Assembly (NCBI GenBank): GCA_902492895.1
Contig: CABUNG010000001.1
Coordinates: 203,600 to 267,599 of the forward strand
DNA: 64,000 nt
Source of the DNA: an uncultured Oscillospiraceae bacterium
Lineage (GTDB): Bacteria; Bacillota; Clostridia; Oscillospirales; Acutalibacteraceae
Direction of reading: 5' to 3'
Shown: positions 48,324-56,751 of the stretch, piece after piece
How the letters are laid out: every line of letters starts with the position of its first letter
Position numbering within the stretch: position 1 is the first letter of the stretch
Program-made: the position numbers and the translations under genes
Notes under the pieces: model-generated
The model's database searches: none
The model's input: only the letters and a program-made list of their open reading frames with translations
Told to the model about the DNA's origin: nothing

Positions 48324-48399
48324 TGGTCGGAGTGGCGAGACTCGAACTCGCGGCATCCAGCTCCCAAAGCTGGCGCGCTACCAACTGCGCTACACCCCG
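48324..48399 (-). tRNA. tRNA-Pro (anticodon UGG)
   Basis: 76 nt including the encoded CCA. Acceptor CGGGGTG/CACTCCG, D-arm GCGC-AGTTGGTA-GCGC, anticodon stem CCAGC/GCTGG around TTTGGGA (anticodon TGG), T-arm GCGAG-TTCGAGT-CTCGC. It marks the right edge of the accessory segment. Confidence 0.97.
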
Positions 48400-48421
48400 G
48401 CTTCTAACCAAACTGTTACTG

Positions 48422-48451
48422 ATTATAATACAGCGCCGCCGGGGCTGTCAA
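48422..48451 (-). promoter_or_regulatory. Promoter of tRNA-Pro
   Basis: Minus strand TTGACA (48451-48446), 18 bp, TATAAT (48427-48422): both boxes perfect. Confidence 0.85.
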
Positions 48452-48456
48452 GCGGC

Positions 48457-48494
48457 GAAAAAAGGACACGGCGGCCTGTCTGGCTGCCGTGTCC
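48457..48494 (-). terminator. Terminator of the spoVA genes
   Basis: GGACACGGCAGCC / GGCCGCCGTGTCC hairpin followed by TTTTTT on the minus strand, 17 bp after the spoVAD stop. Confidence 0.85.
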
Positions 48495-48510
48495 CCGGTA
48501 TTTGAGTGTA

Positions 48511-49527
48511 TTATGCGGTCGGATTGACGAGATGGACCAGGTGCGCAATGCCCGGAATGCTTTCCCCCTGCTGGGAAGAGGTGGGCGACATCAGGGCCCC
48601 GGTTCCGACGAACAGGACGCTGGACAACTCCTTCCGTTCCATCTTTCCGAGAATATGGGAACAGAGCACCGCGGCCGAACAGCCGCAGCCGGAACCTCCG
48701 GCGTGAACGTCCTGCTTGTCGCGGTCGTACATGAGCAGGCCGCAGTCGTTGTATTCGTCTCCGAGTTTGTACCCCTTTTTCTCCAGCAACTTGCGAAGCA
48801 GGTCGCTGCCGACAGCCGACAGGTCACCGGTGAGGATCAGATCGTAATCTTCCGGCTTGGTCCCTGTATCCTGGAAATAGTTATAGAGGGTGTCGGCCGC
48901 TGCGGGGGCCATCGCGGCGCCCATGTTGTTCATATCGGTGACGCCGAGATCGGTGACACGCCCGATGCAGACCGACGCGATATGAGGGCCGCTGCCGCCC
49001 AGGCCGACCACGGCCGAACCGGCCGCCGTGGCGGTCCACTGCGACGTCGGGGTGCGCTGACCGCCGTATTCGAGCGGATACCGGAACTGGCGTTCCGCTG
49101 TGCAGAAATGGGACGAGGTGACGGCGCTGCAGACATCGGCCGCGCCGCTGTCCACAAAAATGGCGGCGAGAGCCAGGGTCTGCGCCATGGTGGAACAGGC
49201 GCCAAATTGGCCGAGCAGCGGGACATTCGATTCCCGCAGACCAAAGGTGGAGGCGATATTCTGGTTGAGCAAATCGCCTGCAAAGAGAAAATTGACCTGG
49301 GACGGTGAAAACCCGGCCTTGTTCAGCGCCCGGGTGAACGCCTCTTTTTGAAACGCACTTTCCGCTTTCTCCCAGGTTTTTTCTCCCATGGTGGTATCGT
49401 CGAAAATCGCGTCGAAAACCCGGCCGAGCGGTCCCTCGCCTTCTTTTTTGCCCACAACGGCGGCATAGCCCAGAATGGTGGGGCGGCTGGAAAGCATGAC
49501 GGTGAATTGTCCTTTACGTTCCGGCAT
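48511..49527 (-). CDS. spoVAD: Stage V sporulation protein AD (dipicolinate-channel subunit)
   Basis: 338 residues from ATG 49527 (AAAGGGGG upstream), the usual length. Thiolase-like fold: FAGDLLNQNIASTFGLRESN, VPLLGQFGACSTMAQTLALA (active-site-like Cys region), DVCSAVTSSHFCTAERQFRY, PLEYGGQRTPTSQWTATAAG, and a terminal LFVGTGALMSPTSSQQGESI. SpoVAD binds dipicolinic acid for uptake into the forespore. The open frame continues upstream into spoVAC, but that part is out of frame with it. Transcribed with spoVAC, 14 bp apart. Confidence 0.95.
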   Translation of the reverse strand: MPERKGQFTVMLSSRPTILGYAAVVGKKEGEGPLGRVFDAIFDDTTMGEKTWEKAESAFQKEAFTRALNKAGFSPSQVNFLFAGDLLNQNIASTFGLRESNVPLLGQFGACSTMAQTLALAAIFVDSGAADVCSAVTSSHFCTAERQFRYPLEYGGQRTPTSQWTATAAGSAVVGLGGSGPHIASVCIGRVTDLGVTDMNNMGAAMAPAAADTLYNYFQDTGTKPEDYDLILTGDLSAVGSDLLRKLLEKKGYKLGDEYNDCGLLMYDRDKQDVHAGGSGCGCSAAVLCSHILGKMERKELSSVLFVGTGALMSPTSSQQGESIPGIAHLVHLVNPTA

Positions 49528-49541
49528 ATTCGCGTCCCCCT

Positions 49542-49985
49542 TTAAAACAACGATACGATCTGCAGAACCAGACCGTACAAGACCGATGCGGTGATGCCAT
49601 AGACCAGAACCGGCCCCGCAATCGTGAACATCTTGGCGCCGAGCCCCAGGACATACCCTTCGGATTTGAATTCGATGGCCGGAGACGCAATGGCGTTGGC
49701 AAATCCGGTGATGGGCACCAGCGTACCCGCGCCGGCATGCTTGGCGATGTTGTCGTATACATTGAGCCCCGTGAGAACGATGCTCAGCGCGATCAGGGAC
49801 ATGGACCCGAGCAGCCGTGCATCCTTGATCTCCATACCCGTACGCATCATCAAATCGGCAATCGCCTGCCCGGCTGCACAGAGCAGGCCGCCCACCAAGA
49901 AGGCCCAGATGCAATCTTTGAGCACGGGTGATTTGGGGGAGGCTTTTTTGCTCATCTGCTGATATTCCTGTCCTGTCACGTCCAC
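49542..49985 (-). CDS. spoVAC: Stage V sporulation protein AC
   Basis: 147 residues from GTG 49985 (GGAAGGGG upstream). About four transmembrane helices: AFLVGGLLCAAGQAIADLMM, LLGSMSLIALSIVLTGLNVY, the conserved HAGAGTLVPITGFANAIASP (channel signature), and PVLVYGITASVLYGLVLQIV. Membrane component of the SpoVA channel moving Ca-dipicolinate in sporulation and germination. No spoVAE follows spoVAD here: a terminator and tRNA-Pro come next. Confidence 0.95.
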   Translation of the reverse strand: MDVTGQEYQQMSKKASPKSPVLKDCIWAFLVGGLLCAAGQAIADLMMRTGMEIKDARLLGSMSLIALSIVLTGLNVYDNIAKHAGAGTLVPITGFANAIASPAIEFKSEGYVLGLGAKMFTIAGPVLVYGITASVLYGLVLQIVSLF

Positions 49986-50016
49986 AAAACGTATCCCCTT
50001 CCAAAACTTGATGGGG

Positions 50017-50047
50017 TTATTGTGTCACTGACCGGACCATTTATGCA
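50017..50047 (-). promoter_or_regulatory. Possible sigma-G-type promoter of spoVAC-spoVAD
   Basis: Minus strand TGCATAA (50047-50041), about 16 bp, CACAATAA (50024-50017). It resembles forespore sigma consensus (TGCATA / CATAATA-like) and is about 30 bp upstream of spoVAC; tentative. The rest of 49986-50313 holds only the terminator below. Confidence 0.35.
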
Positions 50048-50228
50048 CAGCGGTATGACAGACATCGCATTCTTCGGAACGTTGGCATATATTGACGCTT
50101 TACAGAAAGGTCGGCTCTTGTTATTCTAAAATACATACGGAATGACGTCCCGCGGCGAAAGGCAAACCCGTTTCGCCGGAAAATTCTCTCTCCAATCTCG
50201 ATCGAGCCGCCGACGCCTGTGCTTTGTC

Positions 50229-50275
50229 ATAGAAAGAGGGATGAAAGCACGCTTTCATCCCTCTTTCTATTTTAT
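50229..50275. terminator. Terminator after the lacI-type gene
   Basis: 18-bp perfect stem AGAAAGAGGGATGAAAGC and its complement around a two-base centre, AT-rich flanks; lies 40 bp past the LacI stop. Confidence 0.8.
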
Positions 50276-50313
50276 GATTTAGCAAACGGCCGAAACCGAG
50301 GTGTAAAACCTGC

Positions 50314-51336
50314 TTATCGGATGATCGGCCTCGTGGTCAGCCGCAAATTGCGGTAGACATGCGTCGGATTTTGGATGCGCCACAGGATGCTCTCACCCAG
50401 AGCCTGCCCCAATTCGTCCAGCCGGATCTCCACCGTGGAGCAGTGGGGAATGGAGGAGATGAAGGCTTTGGTGTTGTCGAATCCGGTGATATCGAGGTCC
50501 CGATATATCTGATAGGGAGGGAAACAGAGCATATGCGCCGAGTGGGCGATCGAGTCGTTGGCACAGACGAAGGCGGTGGGCAGCTCCTTCAGTCCGCTGA
50601 GCTGCCGGCTGAAATCGGCGGTGGAGTAATATTCCGTTGTATATTTGAAATCCAGGAGCAATTCCGATTTTCCGTTTTCAAGCATGGCCTGGTGATACCC
50701 CTGCCATCGTTCATAAAAACTTTGGCAGGAATCCCGGTCTCCGGCAAACGCGATGCGGCTGTGTCCCCGCCGGATCAAATCCTCAGTGAGGGTATAGGTT
50801 GCGGCGGTGTTTTCCACCATGACCACGTCGCATAACTGATTGTTGCTGAAAAGGCCGGGCGCGGTGTCGTAGGAAATCAGGGGCAGATTCAAGGCGGCGA
50901 TATGTTTGTAATAACTGCTGTCGAAAACGCCCGCCATGACGATGCCGTCGGGAGATTTGGAGAGCATGGTGGCCGGATAGGTCAGGAATTCTTCATATTC
51001 CGGCAATATGACCACAAAACGGGTGGTGCAGTGGTACTTGTCCAGATACCGTTCCATGCTCTTCATGACCTCGGCCCAGAAGGATCCGGTGAAGGTGTCC
51101 GCATGGCACAAAAACGCGATATCGTAATGGAGCTTGCCTTGCTCCTCCGCCTCTGCCCGCTGGTCACGTGTGACAATGGGATGATGGTAGTTCAGTTCAG
51201 CCGCCTTGTCCAGCACGCGTTTGCGGGTGGTTTCCGTAATGCCCGGGAGACCGTTTAAGACCTTGGAGACCGTATTGCGGGAAAGATGCAGCTCTTTTGC
51301 GATGATAGCCTGTGTGGGCTTGACGACCTGGCTCAT
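50314..51336 (-). CDS. LacI/GalR-family regulator of the carbohydrate ABC operon
   Basis: 340 residues, ATG 51336 after AAAGGATGAACAGCC. N-terminal LacI HTH and hinge (QAIIAKELHLSRNTVSKVLN, GLPGITETTRKRVLDKAAEL), sensor domain from about residue 65 (FLCHADTFTGSFWAEVMKSM), FVCANDSIAHSAHMLCF and TGFDNTKAFISSIPHCSTVE as in sugar-responsive members. Divergent from the transport operon at 51942, with a 605-bp control region carrying two TGTAA-NN-TTACA elements. The inducer is presumably the transported glycan. Confidence 0.87.
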   Translation of the reverse strand: MSQVVKPTQAIIAKELHLSRNTVSKVLNGLPGITETTRKRVLDKAAELNYHHPIVTRDQRAEAEEQGKLHYDIAFLCHADTFTGSFWAEVMKSMERYLDKYHCTTRFVVILPEYEEFLTYPATMLSKSPDGIVMAGVFDSSYYKHIAALNLPLISYDTAPGLFSNNQLCDVVMVENTAATYTLTEDLIRRGHSRIAFAGDRDSCQSFYERWQGYHQAMLENGKSELLLDFKYTTEYYSTADFSRQLSGLKELPTAFVCANDSIAHSAHMLCFPPYQIYRDLDITGFDNTKAFISSIPHCSTVEIRLDELGQALGESILWRIQNPTHVYRNLRLTTRPIIR

Positions 51337-51941
51337 GGCTGTTCATCCTTTCTCATGACACGGAAATGACAGAAAAGACGATGCGTGCGGCGGTGCTGTG
51401 CCGCAGCGAGACGGTATGTCTCGGGCCTTTCTGTCCCTAGTTTACTGCGGGAACCCCAAGAAGTCAACACAAAAAGTGACAGAATGCGATCATGACAAGT
51501 GACTAAATATGTATGACAAAAATTTGAGGCAATAAACATAAGATTACAAAACAATCAAATGTAAGATTACAATTTTACATGAATAGAAAAATAATTAATC
51601 AAATTAAACAATTATTTGTTTGACAAAAACGATTTTATCGCGTAAAGCTGAAAAAAAGAAGAACAAATTGCGATTTATAGCTTGACAAAAGCGAGACATG
51701 GACTATAATGAAATTACGAAATGCATCGTCAATTTGTTGCAAAAACCTGGAACTGGGCTATTCAAACCGGCAAAATTGCCTTTTAAAAATCGAAAAAAGG
51801 GATCGTTTTAGGCTGAAAAAACGCCGAAAACGCCCGAAAAACCCGCGTTTTTTAAAATTGTAAACTTACAAAATTTAACATTTTGTACACGACGTCATTT
51901 GGCTGATTCGGCTTGAATTCGAGAGTATGGGAGGCGGTTGT
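51337..51941 (+). promoter_or_regulatory. Divergent control region of the ABC-transport operon
   Basis: 605 bp, strongly AT-rich, without a gene. Promoter candidate TTGACA (51682-51687), 16 bp, TATAAT (51704-51709), leaving a 5' leader of about 225 nt. The dyad TGTAA-GA-TTACA occurs at 51560-51571 and TGTAA-AC-TTACA at 51859-51870; a half copy TAAGATTACA is at 51539-51548. These flank the promoter and are the best candidates for sites of the adjacent LacI protein. Spacing in the dyad is two bases shorter than the classical TGTAA-NCGN-TTACA operator. Confidence 0.55.
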
Positions 51942-54851
51942 ATGATGCGCAAAGCGATCGCGGGACTGTCCGCGTGGCTGTTGATTCTTTTTTCGATTGT
52001 ACCGGCCGTGGGAGCAGAAGAAGGAGAGACGGCCATCCCGGGAAACGCCGGCGGCCAGGTGTCGCAGGAACCGTCCGGCGGCACAGGGGACGGCTTGTCC
52101 TACCGTGTCTATCGCAAAAGCCATGCCGCTTCTCCGGCAGCGACCGAAACCGTCCGGATTCCGGCGACCGCGTATACCGACAGCCGCGAAGCCGCGCTTT
52201 CCGTCAAGGAGGGAGAGAAGGACGCCTATCTGGAATGGACCGGGGGTGCCGGAGAGGTGGACTGGACGGTTCATGTGCCGTCGGACGGCCTGTACCGCAT
52301 CGGCATCCGCTACCTCCCGCTGGAAGGCGGAAACGGCAATATCCAGATCGGCGTGCTTTTCGACGATACGTATGTATATGAAGAGCTTCGGGAGGTTTAC
52401 CTGAACCGCTGGTGGAAGGACAACGGGGGCGCCCGCGTGGATTCCAGAGGGGATGAATTCGCCCCCGAACAGACGCAGGATTACCGCTGGAGCACCAAAT
52501 GGCTCATGGATCCAAACGGTGTGGAGCCGGATCCTCTGCTTGTGTATCTGACGGCCGGCGATCACCGTCTGACCCTGGTGTCGCTGAACGAATCCCTGGC
52601 GATCGACAGCCTGACGCTGGCGCCGCAGGCGGTGACGGATACCTATGAGGAGTATTTGGCCAAGTATCCCGACGACACCCCCGATTACAGCGGGGAACAG
52701 CGGGATATCCAAGGGGAAGCGGCGGATCTGAAATCCTCCGCCTCCCTTCTGCCCCTGGCGGATATGTCGACGGCTCATGCCACCCCGTCGAACACGGATC
52801 ACGGGATGCTCAATTACATAGGAGGGTCGAACTGGCAGAAGGCTGGGGATACCCTGTACTGGACGGTTGACGTTCCGGCCTCCGGCTTCTATACCATCTA
52901 TTTCAAATACCGGCAATCGTACCTGGTCAACGGGGAATCCTATCGCGCCTTCGCGGTCGACGGGGAGGTGCCGTTCCAGGAAGCTGCCGAAATCTCCTTC
53001 CCCTACAATACGGGCTGGAAGGTCAAAGCGTTGTCCGACCGGGACGGAAACGCATATAAAGTCTATTTGGAAGAAGGACCCCGGGTATTTTCCCTGAGCG
53101 TGACGATGGGCCCGCAGGCGTCCATTTACAACGAGCTGCAGGAAACGGCGTACGATCTAGGGGAAATCTACCGCCGCATATCCATGATCGTCGGAGAAAG
53201 CCCCGACCCCAACCGGGATTACAATTTGTTCGCTCAGATCCCGGATCTGCGGGAGCGTCTGACGGCCGACATGAACACCCTGAACGACTTGGCGGCCAGG
53301 CTGGAGGAGATGGCGGGCATGCGGGGCGGCTCCGGCGCGACCACGCTGCGCAATATGGCCGCCACCATCAAGCGGATGATGGACTATGACTGGCAGGCAC
53401 AGAAATACAAATCGGACTACTACAGCCGCTACAGCGGCGTGAGCGCCTACCTGAACGAGATGAAGAGCATGCCGCTGGATCTCGACGAGATCATGCTGGT
53501 GTCCCCGGGTGGCCAGGTGGACCGGCATATGGCGGGATTCTTTGAGGGCGTGGCCTATTCGGCCAAGCGGTTTATTTCGTCATTTATGTCAGACTATAGT
53601 ACGTTTTCCAATGCGAAGGACGCGGACGATCTGACGGTCTGGGTCTATTGGGGGCGCGATCAGTCCCGCGTGCTCGATTTCATGATCCGCGATCTCTTTA
53701 CCGCGCAGTACGGCACCACGGTGCATCTCCAGGTGGTCAACGCCACGCTGGTGCAGGCCATTTTATCGGGAAAAACGCCCGACTGCGTGCTCACCATGTC
53801 TCGGACACAGCCGGTCAATATGGCTATGAGAGGTGTTTTGTACGACCTGTCCACCCTGCCCGGATACGATGAGCTGGTCAACGATCCCGCCCAGTACATG
53901 CCCGGGGCGACCATCCCGTATGAGTACAACGGCGGCTGCTACGCGCTTCCCGACACCCAGATCTTCTACATGCTGTTCTGCCGGACCGACGTGCTGGCGG
54001 AAATGGGCCTCTCGGTCCCCAAAACCTGGGATGAATTCCTCTATGCCGTGACCGTGGCGCAGCGGTATAACCTGCAGATCGGCATTCCGTACGCCCGTAT
54101 TTCGGACGTGGCCACCATGGAGGTCGGCATCGGAGCCCTGAACCTTTTCCCGACGTTCCTCAACCAGTTCGGCGGGAAAATGTACAACGATTCGCACACG
54201 GCAACGGCGCTGACGTCGCCCGAAGCCATCCAGGCGTTCACCTATTGGACCGAACTCTACACCAAATACAAGATGCCCATGGATTACGATTTTTCCACCC
54301 GCTTCCGTACTGGGGAAATGCCCATGGCCATCGCCACATACGACCAGTATGCCATGCTCAGCGTGGCGGCCCCCGAAATCAGCGGCCGCTGGGAGATGGC
54401 GGAGATCCCGGGGCTCACGCAGGCGGACGGCAGCATCAACAATTCGGCCGCGGGCGGCGGTACCGGCTGCGTCATCCTCAAGGACAGCCAGAACGTCGGC
54501 AAGGCCTGGGAATTCCTGAAATGGTGGGTCAGTGCGGATACGCAGTACCGCTATGCGTCGGATCTCGAATCGGTGCTCGGCATCTCGGCCCGTCCGTCCA
54601 CGGCCAACGTCACGGCCTTCAGCCGCCTGTCCTGGAAAGGCAACGGACTTGAGACCATGCTGGGACAGTGGGAAAAGCTCCAGGAAATTCCCGAAGTCCC
54701 CGGCGGATACTTCACGGCCCGGGCGATCGATCAGGCCTATTGGAATACCGCGTATATGTATAAAAACCCGCGGGATATGCTCATCAAATGGAGCAAGGAA
54801 ATCGACAGCGAAATCACCCGCAAGCGCCAGGAGTATCATCTGGACGGCTGA
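51942..54851 (+). CDS. Very large extracellular solute-binding protein with N-terminal carbohydrate-binding-like domains
   Basis: 969 residues from ATG 51942 (GGAGGCGG upstream). Sec signal peptide (IAGLSAWLLILFSIVPAVGA). Residues ~50-230 and ~260-400 look like two galactose-binding-like beta-sandwich domains (VDWTVHVPSDGLYRIGIRYL; LYWTVDVPASGFYTIYFKYR). A helical spacer follows (~400-550), then a family-1 solute-binding domain from about 560 (LTVWVYWGRDQSRVLDFMIR, YALPDTQIFYMLFCRTDVLA, FLKWWVSADTQYRYAS). Usual binding proteins have 400-550 residues, so this is a fusion. No lipobox Cys: anchoring is unclear. Confidence 0.8.
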   Translation: MMRKAIAGLSAWLLILFSIVPAVGAEEGETAIPGNAGGQVSQEPSGGTGDGLSYRVYRKSHAASPAATETVRIPATAYTDSREAALSVKEGEKDAYLEWTGGAGEVDWTVHVPSDGLYRIGIRYLPLEGGNGNIQIGVLFDDTYVYEELREVYLNRWWKDNGGARVDSRGDEFAPEQTQDYRWSTKWLMDPNGVEPDPLLVYLTAGDHRLTLVSLNESLAIDSLTLAPQAVTDTYEEYLAKYPDDTPDYSGEQRDIQGEAADLKSSASLLPLADMSTAHATPSNTDHGMLNYIGGSNWQKAGDTLYWTVDVPASGFYTIYFKYRQSYLVNGESYRAFAVDGEVPFQEAAEISFPYNTGWKVKALSDRDGNAYKVYLEEGPRVFSLSVTMGPQASIYNELQETAYDLGEIYRRISMIVGESPDPNRDYNLFAQIPDLRERLTADMNTLNDLAARLEEMAGMRGGSGATTLRNMAATIKRMMDYDWQAQKYKSDYYSRYSGVSAYLNEMKSMPLDLDEIMLVSPGGQVDRHMAGFFEGVAYSAKRFISSFMSDYSTFSNAKDADDLTVWVYWGRDQSRVLDFMIRDLFTAQYGTTVHLQVVNATLVQAILSGKTPDCVLTMSRTQPVNMAMRGVLYDLSTLPGYDELVNDPAQYMPGATIPYEYNGGCYALPDTQIFYMLFCRTDVLAEMGLSVPKTWDEFLYAVTVAQRYNLQIGIPYARISDVATMEVGIGALNLFPTFLNQFGGKMYNDSHTATALTSPEAIQAFTYWTELYTKYKMPMDYDFSTRFRTGEMPMAIATYDQYAMLSVAAPEISGRWEMAEIPGLTQADGSINNSAAGGGTGCVILKDSQNVGKAWEFLKWWVSADTQYRYASDLESVLGISARPSTANVTAFSRLSWKGNGLETMLGQWEKLQEIPEVPGGYFTARAIDQAYWNTAYMYKNPRDMLIKWSKEIDSEITRKRQEYHLDG

Positions 54852-54886
54852 GCACGTCCTGCTACAACAGAAAGGTGTGACGTTTC

Positions 54887-55816
54887 ATGCAAGCCGTTCT
54901 GCCTGTGAAAACCACGTCCCGGCCGAACCGGATCCGGCATTCTTTTCGGTCGCGCGTGCCGCTGTATATCATGCTGGCGCCGTTTCTGATCTTGTTTTTC
55001 CTGTTTACGGTCCTGCCGATTCTCACCTCGGTCATCCTGAGCTTCTTCAACTACGACATGGTGACGACTCCGTCATTCGTCTGGGCTGAAAACTTCAAGC
55101 GGATGTTTTTGGAGGATTCGGTTTTTCTGATCTCGGTCCGGAATACCCTGTTCATCTCCGTGATCGCCGGACCCATCGGGTTCGCGCTGGCTTTTATTCT
55201 GGCCTGGATCATCAACGAATTCAATCCCCATGTCCGGGGACTGCTGGCATTTCTTTTCTATTCGCCTGCTCTGGCGGGGAACGTCTATTTCATCTGGTCC
55301 ATCCTATTCAGCGGCGACAGCTACGGCTACGTCAACAGCCTGCTGATGTCGACGGGCTTCATCAGTTATCCCATACAATGGCTCAAGGAACCGGCCTATG
55401 CCATGACAATCGTCATCATCGTACAGCTGTGGCTGAGCATGGGCGTTTCCTTCCTGGCGAATATTGCCGGTTTGCAGAATGTCAACACCGAGCTGTACGA
55501 GGCGGGCGTGATCGACGGCGTAACCAACCGCTGGCAGGAGATGTGGTATATCACCCTGCCGTCGATGAAAAACATCCTGCTGTTCGGCTGTGTCATGCAG
55601 ATTCAGTCGACTTTCTCCGTCAGCTATGTCGCCACCACCCTAACCGGCTGGCCCAGCACCAACTACTGTACCGAGACGATCGTGACCCATCTGACGGATG
55701 TGGGCACGGTCCGCTTCGAAATGGGCTATGCCGCCGCCATATCCGTGTTTCTGTTCATCCTGATGGCGGTCACGCGGGTTTTGATCGGCAAACTGCTCGA
55801 TATGGCCGGCCGCTGA
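54887..55816 (+). CDS. Carbohydrate ABC transporter permease (MalF/UgpA type)
   Basis: 309 residues, six transmembrane helices, AGAAAGGTGTGACG ribosome binding site. The coupling EAA loop reads ELYEAGVIDGVTNRWQEMWY with ITLPSMKN after it. Opening LYIMLAPFLILFFLFTVLPI is typical of MalF-like sugar permeases of the Firmicutes. Works with the permease at 55857 and the large binding protein upstream; the ATPase must be encoded elsewhere (shared MsmX type, inference). Confidence 0.9.
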   Translation: MQAVLPVKTTSRPNRIRHSFRSRVPLYIMLAPFLILFFLFTVLPILTSVILSFFNYDMVTTPSFVWAENFKRMFLEDSVFLISVRNTLFISVIAGPIGFALAFILAWIINEFNPHVRGLLAFLFYSPALAGNVYFIWSILFSGDSYGYVNSLLMSTGFISYPIQWLKEPAYAMTIVIIVQLWLSMGVSFLANIAGLQNVNTELYEAGVIDGVTNRWQEMWYITLPSMKNILLFGCVMQIQSTFSVSYVATTLTGWPSTNYCTETIVTHLTDVGTVRFEMGYAAAISVFLFILMAVTRVLIGKLLDMAGR

Positions 55817-55856
55817 TGAACGAGCGGCGATATTCCATGGATAGGGGAATGGGAGC

Positions 55857-56729
55857 ATGAGAAGATTCACCAAATCGCAGACGCGGCGGTATACCCGTTC
55901 CCGAGCGGGGAATATCCTGTTGTTTCTGCTTTTGCTGGCGGCAGGCTTATTCACGATTCTGCCCATGATTTATTCGATTGTGACATCGTTCAAACCGCTT
56001 GAGGAGCTGAAGCTGTTTCCGCCGACCCTGCTCACCGTCAAGCGGCCGACCCTGGCGAACTACGCGGCGCTGCCGACCCTGCTGACCAGTTTGTCCGTGC
56101 CGCTGTCCCGGTATATCTTCAACAGCGTGTTCGTCGCGGTGGTCACGGTTGTGCTGCACATATTCATTGCGTCTATGGCCTCCTTCGTCATGGCCAAAAC
56201 CGATCTCAAGGGCCGGCACCTCCTCTACTGGGTCGTGCAGTTCGCCCTGCTGTACAACGCGTATACGCTGGCGATTCCGCAGTACCTGATTTTCACTAAA
56301 ATGGGGATTATCGACACTCTCTGGGTCTACATACTGCCGTATTTACCCTCGACCCTCGGCGTTTTTCTGATGAAGCAGTATATGGACGACAGCGTGCCGG
56401 TGGCGCTGCTGGAGGCGGCCCGCATCGACGGCGCGGGGTATTTTTCCATCTACTTCCGCATCGTCATGCCGCTGATCAAACCGGCCTGGCTGACCCTGCT
56501 GCTGTTCGCGTTCCGCGATATGTGGTCGCTGCAGCCGACCGGTACGATTTTCAGCGAGGAAATGAAAACGCTGCCCTATGTGCTGTCGCAGGTCGTCAGC
56601 GGCGGCCTCGCCCGGGCGGGAAGCGCCATGGCGGCGACGGTATTGATGATGATTCCGCCGATTATCGTCTACCTCATTTCACAGTCGAACGTCATGGAAA
56701 CCATGAGCAGCGCCGGCATCAAGGACTGA
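55857..56729 (+). CDS. Carbohydrate ABC transporter permease (MalG/UgpE type)
   Basis: 290 residues, six transmembrane helices. EAA loop ALLEAARIDGAGYFSIYFRI followed by VMPLIKPAW. N-terminal LLLLAAGLFTILPMIYSIVT and a FNSVFVAVVTVVLHIFIAS-like segment match MalG-type permeases. 40 bp after the MalF-type gene. Confidence 0.9.
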   Translation: MRRFTKSQTRRYTRSRAGNILLFLLLLAAGLFTILPMIYSIVTSFKPLEELKLFPPTLLTVKRPTLANYAALPTLLTSLSVPLSRYIFNSVFVAVVTVVLHIFIASMASFVMAKTDLKGRHLLYWVVQFALLYNAYTLAIPQYLIFTKMGIIDTLWVYILPYLPSTLGVFLMKQYMDDSVPVALLEAARIDGAGYFSIYFRIVMPLIKPAWLTLLLFAFRDMWSLQPTGTIFSEEMKTLPYVLSQVVSGGLARAGSAMAATVLMMIPPIIVYLISQSNVMETMSSAGIKD

Positions 56730-56751
56730 GGCCGGATACGGAGGTGCGCAC

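Noticed and set aside
48323..48505. 60-residue frame over the tRNA region
   Set aside because: It reads through tRNA-Pro on the opposite strand (the familiar VARLELAAS tRNA artefact).
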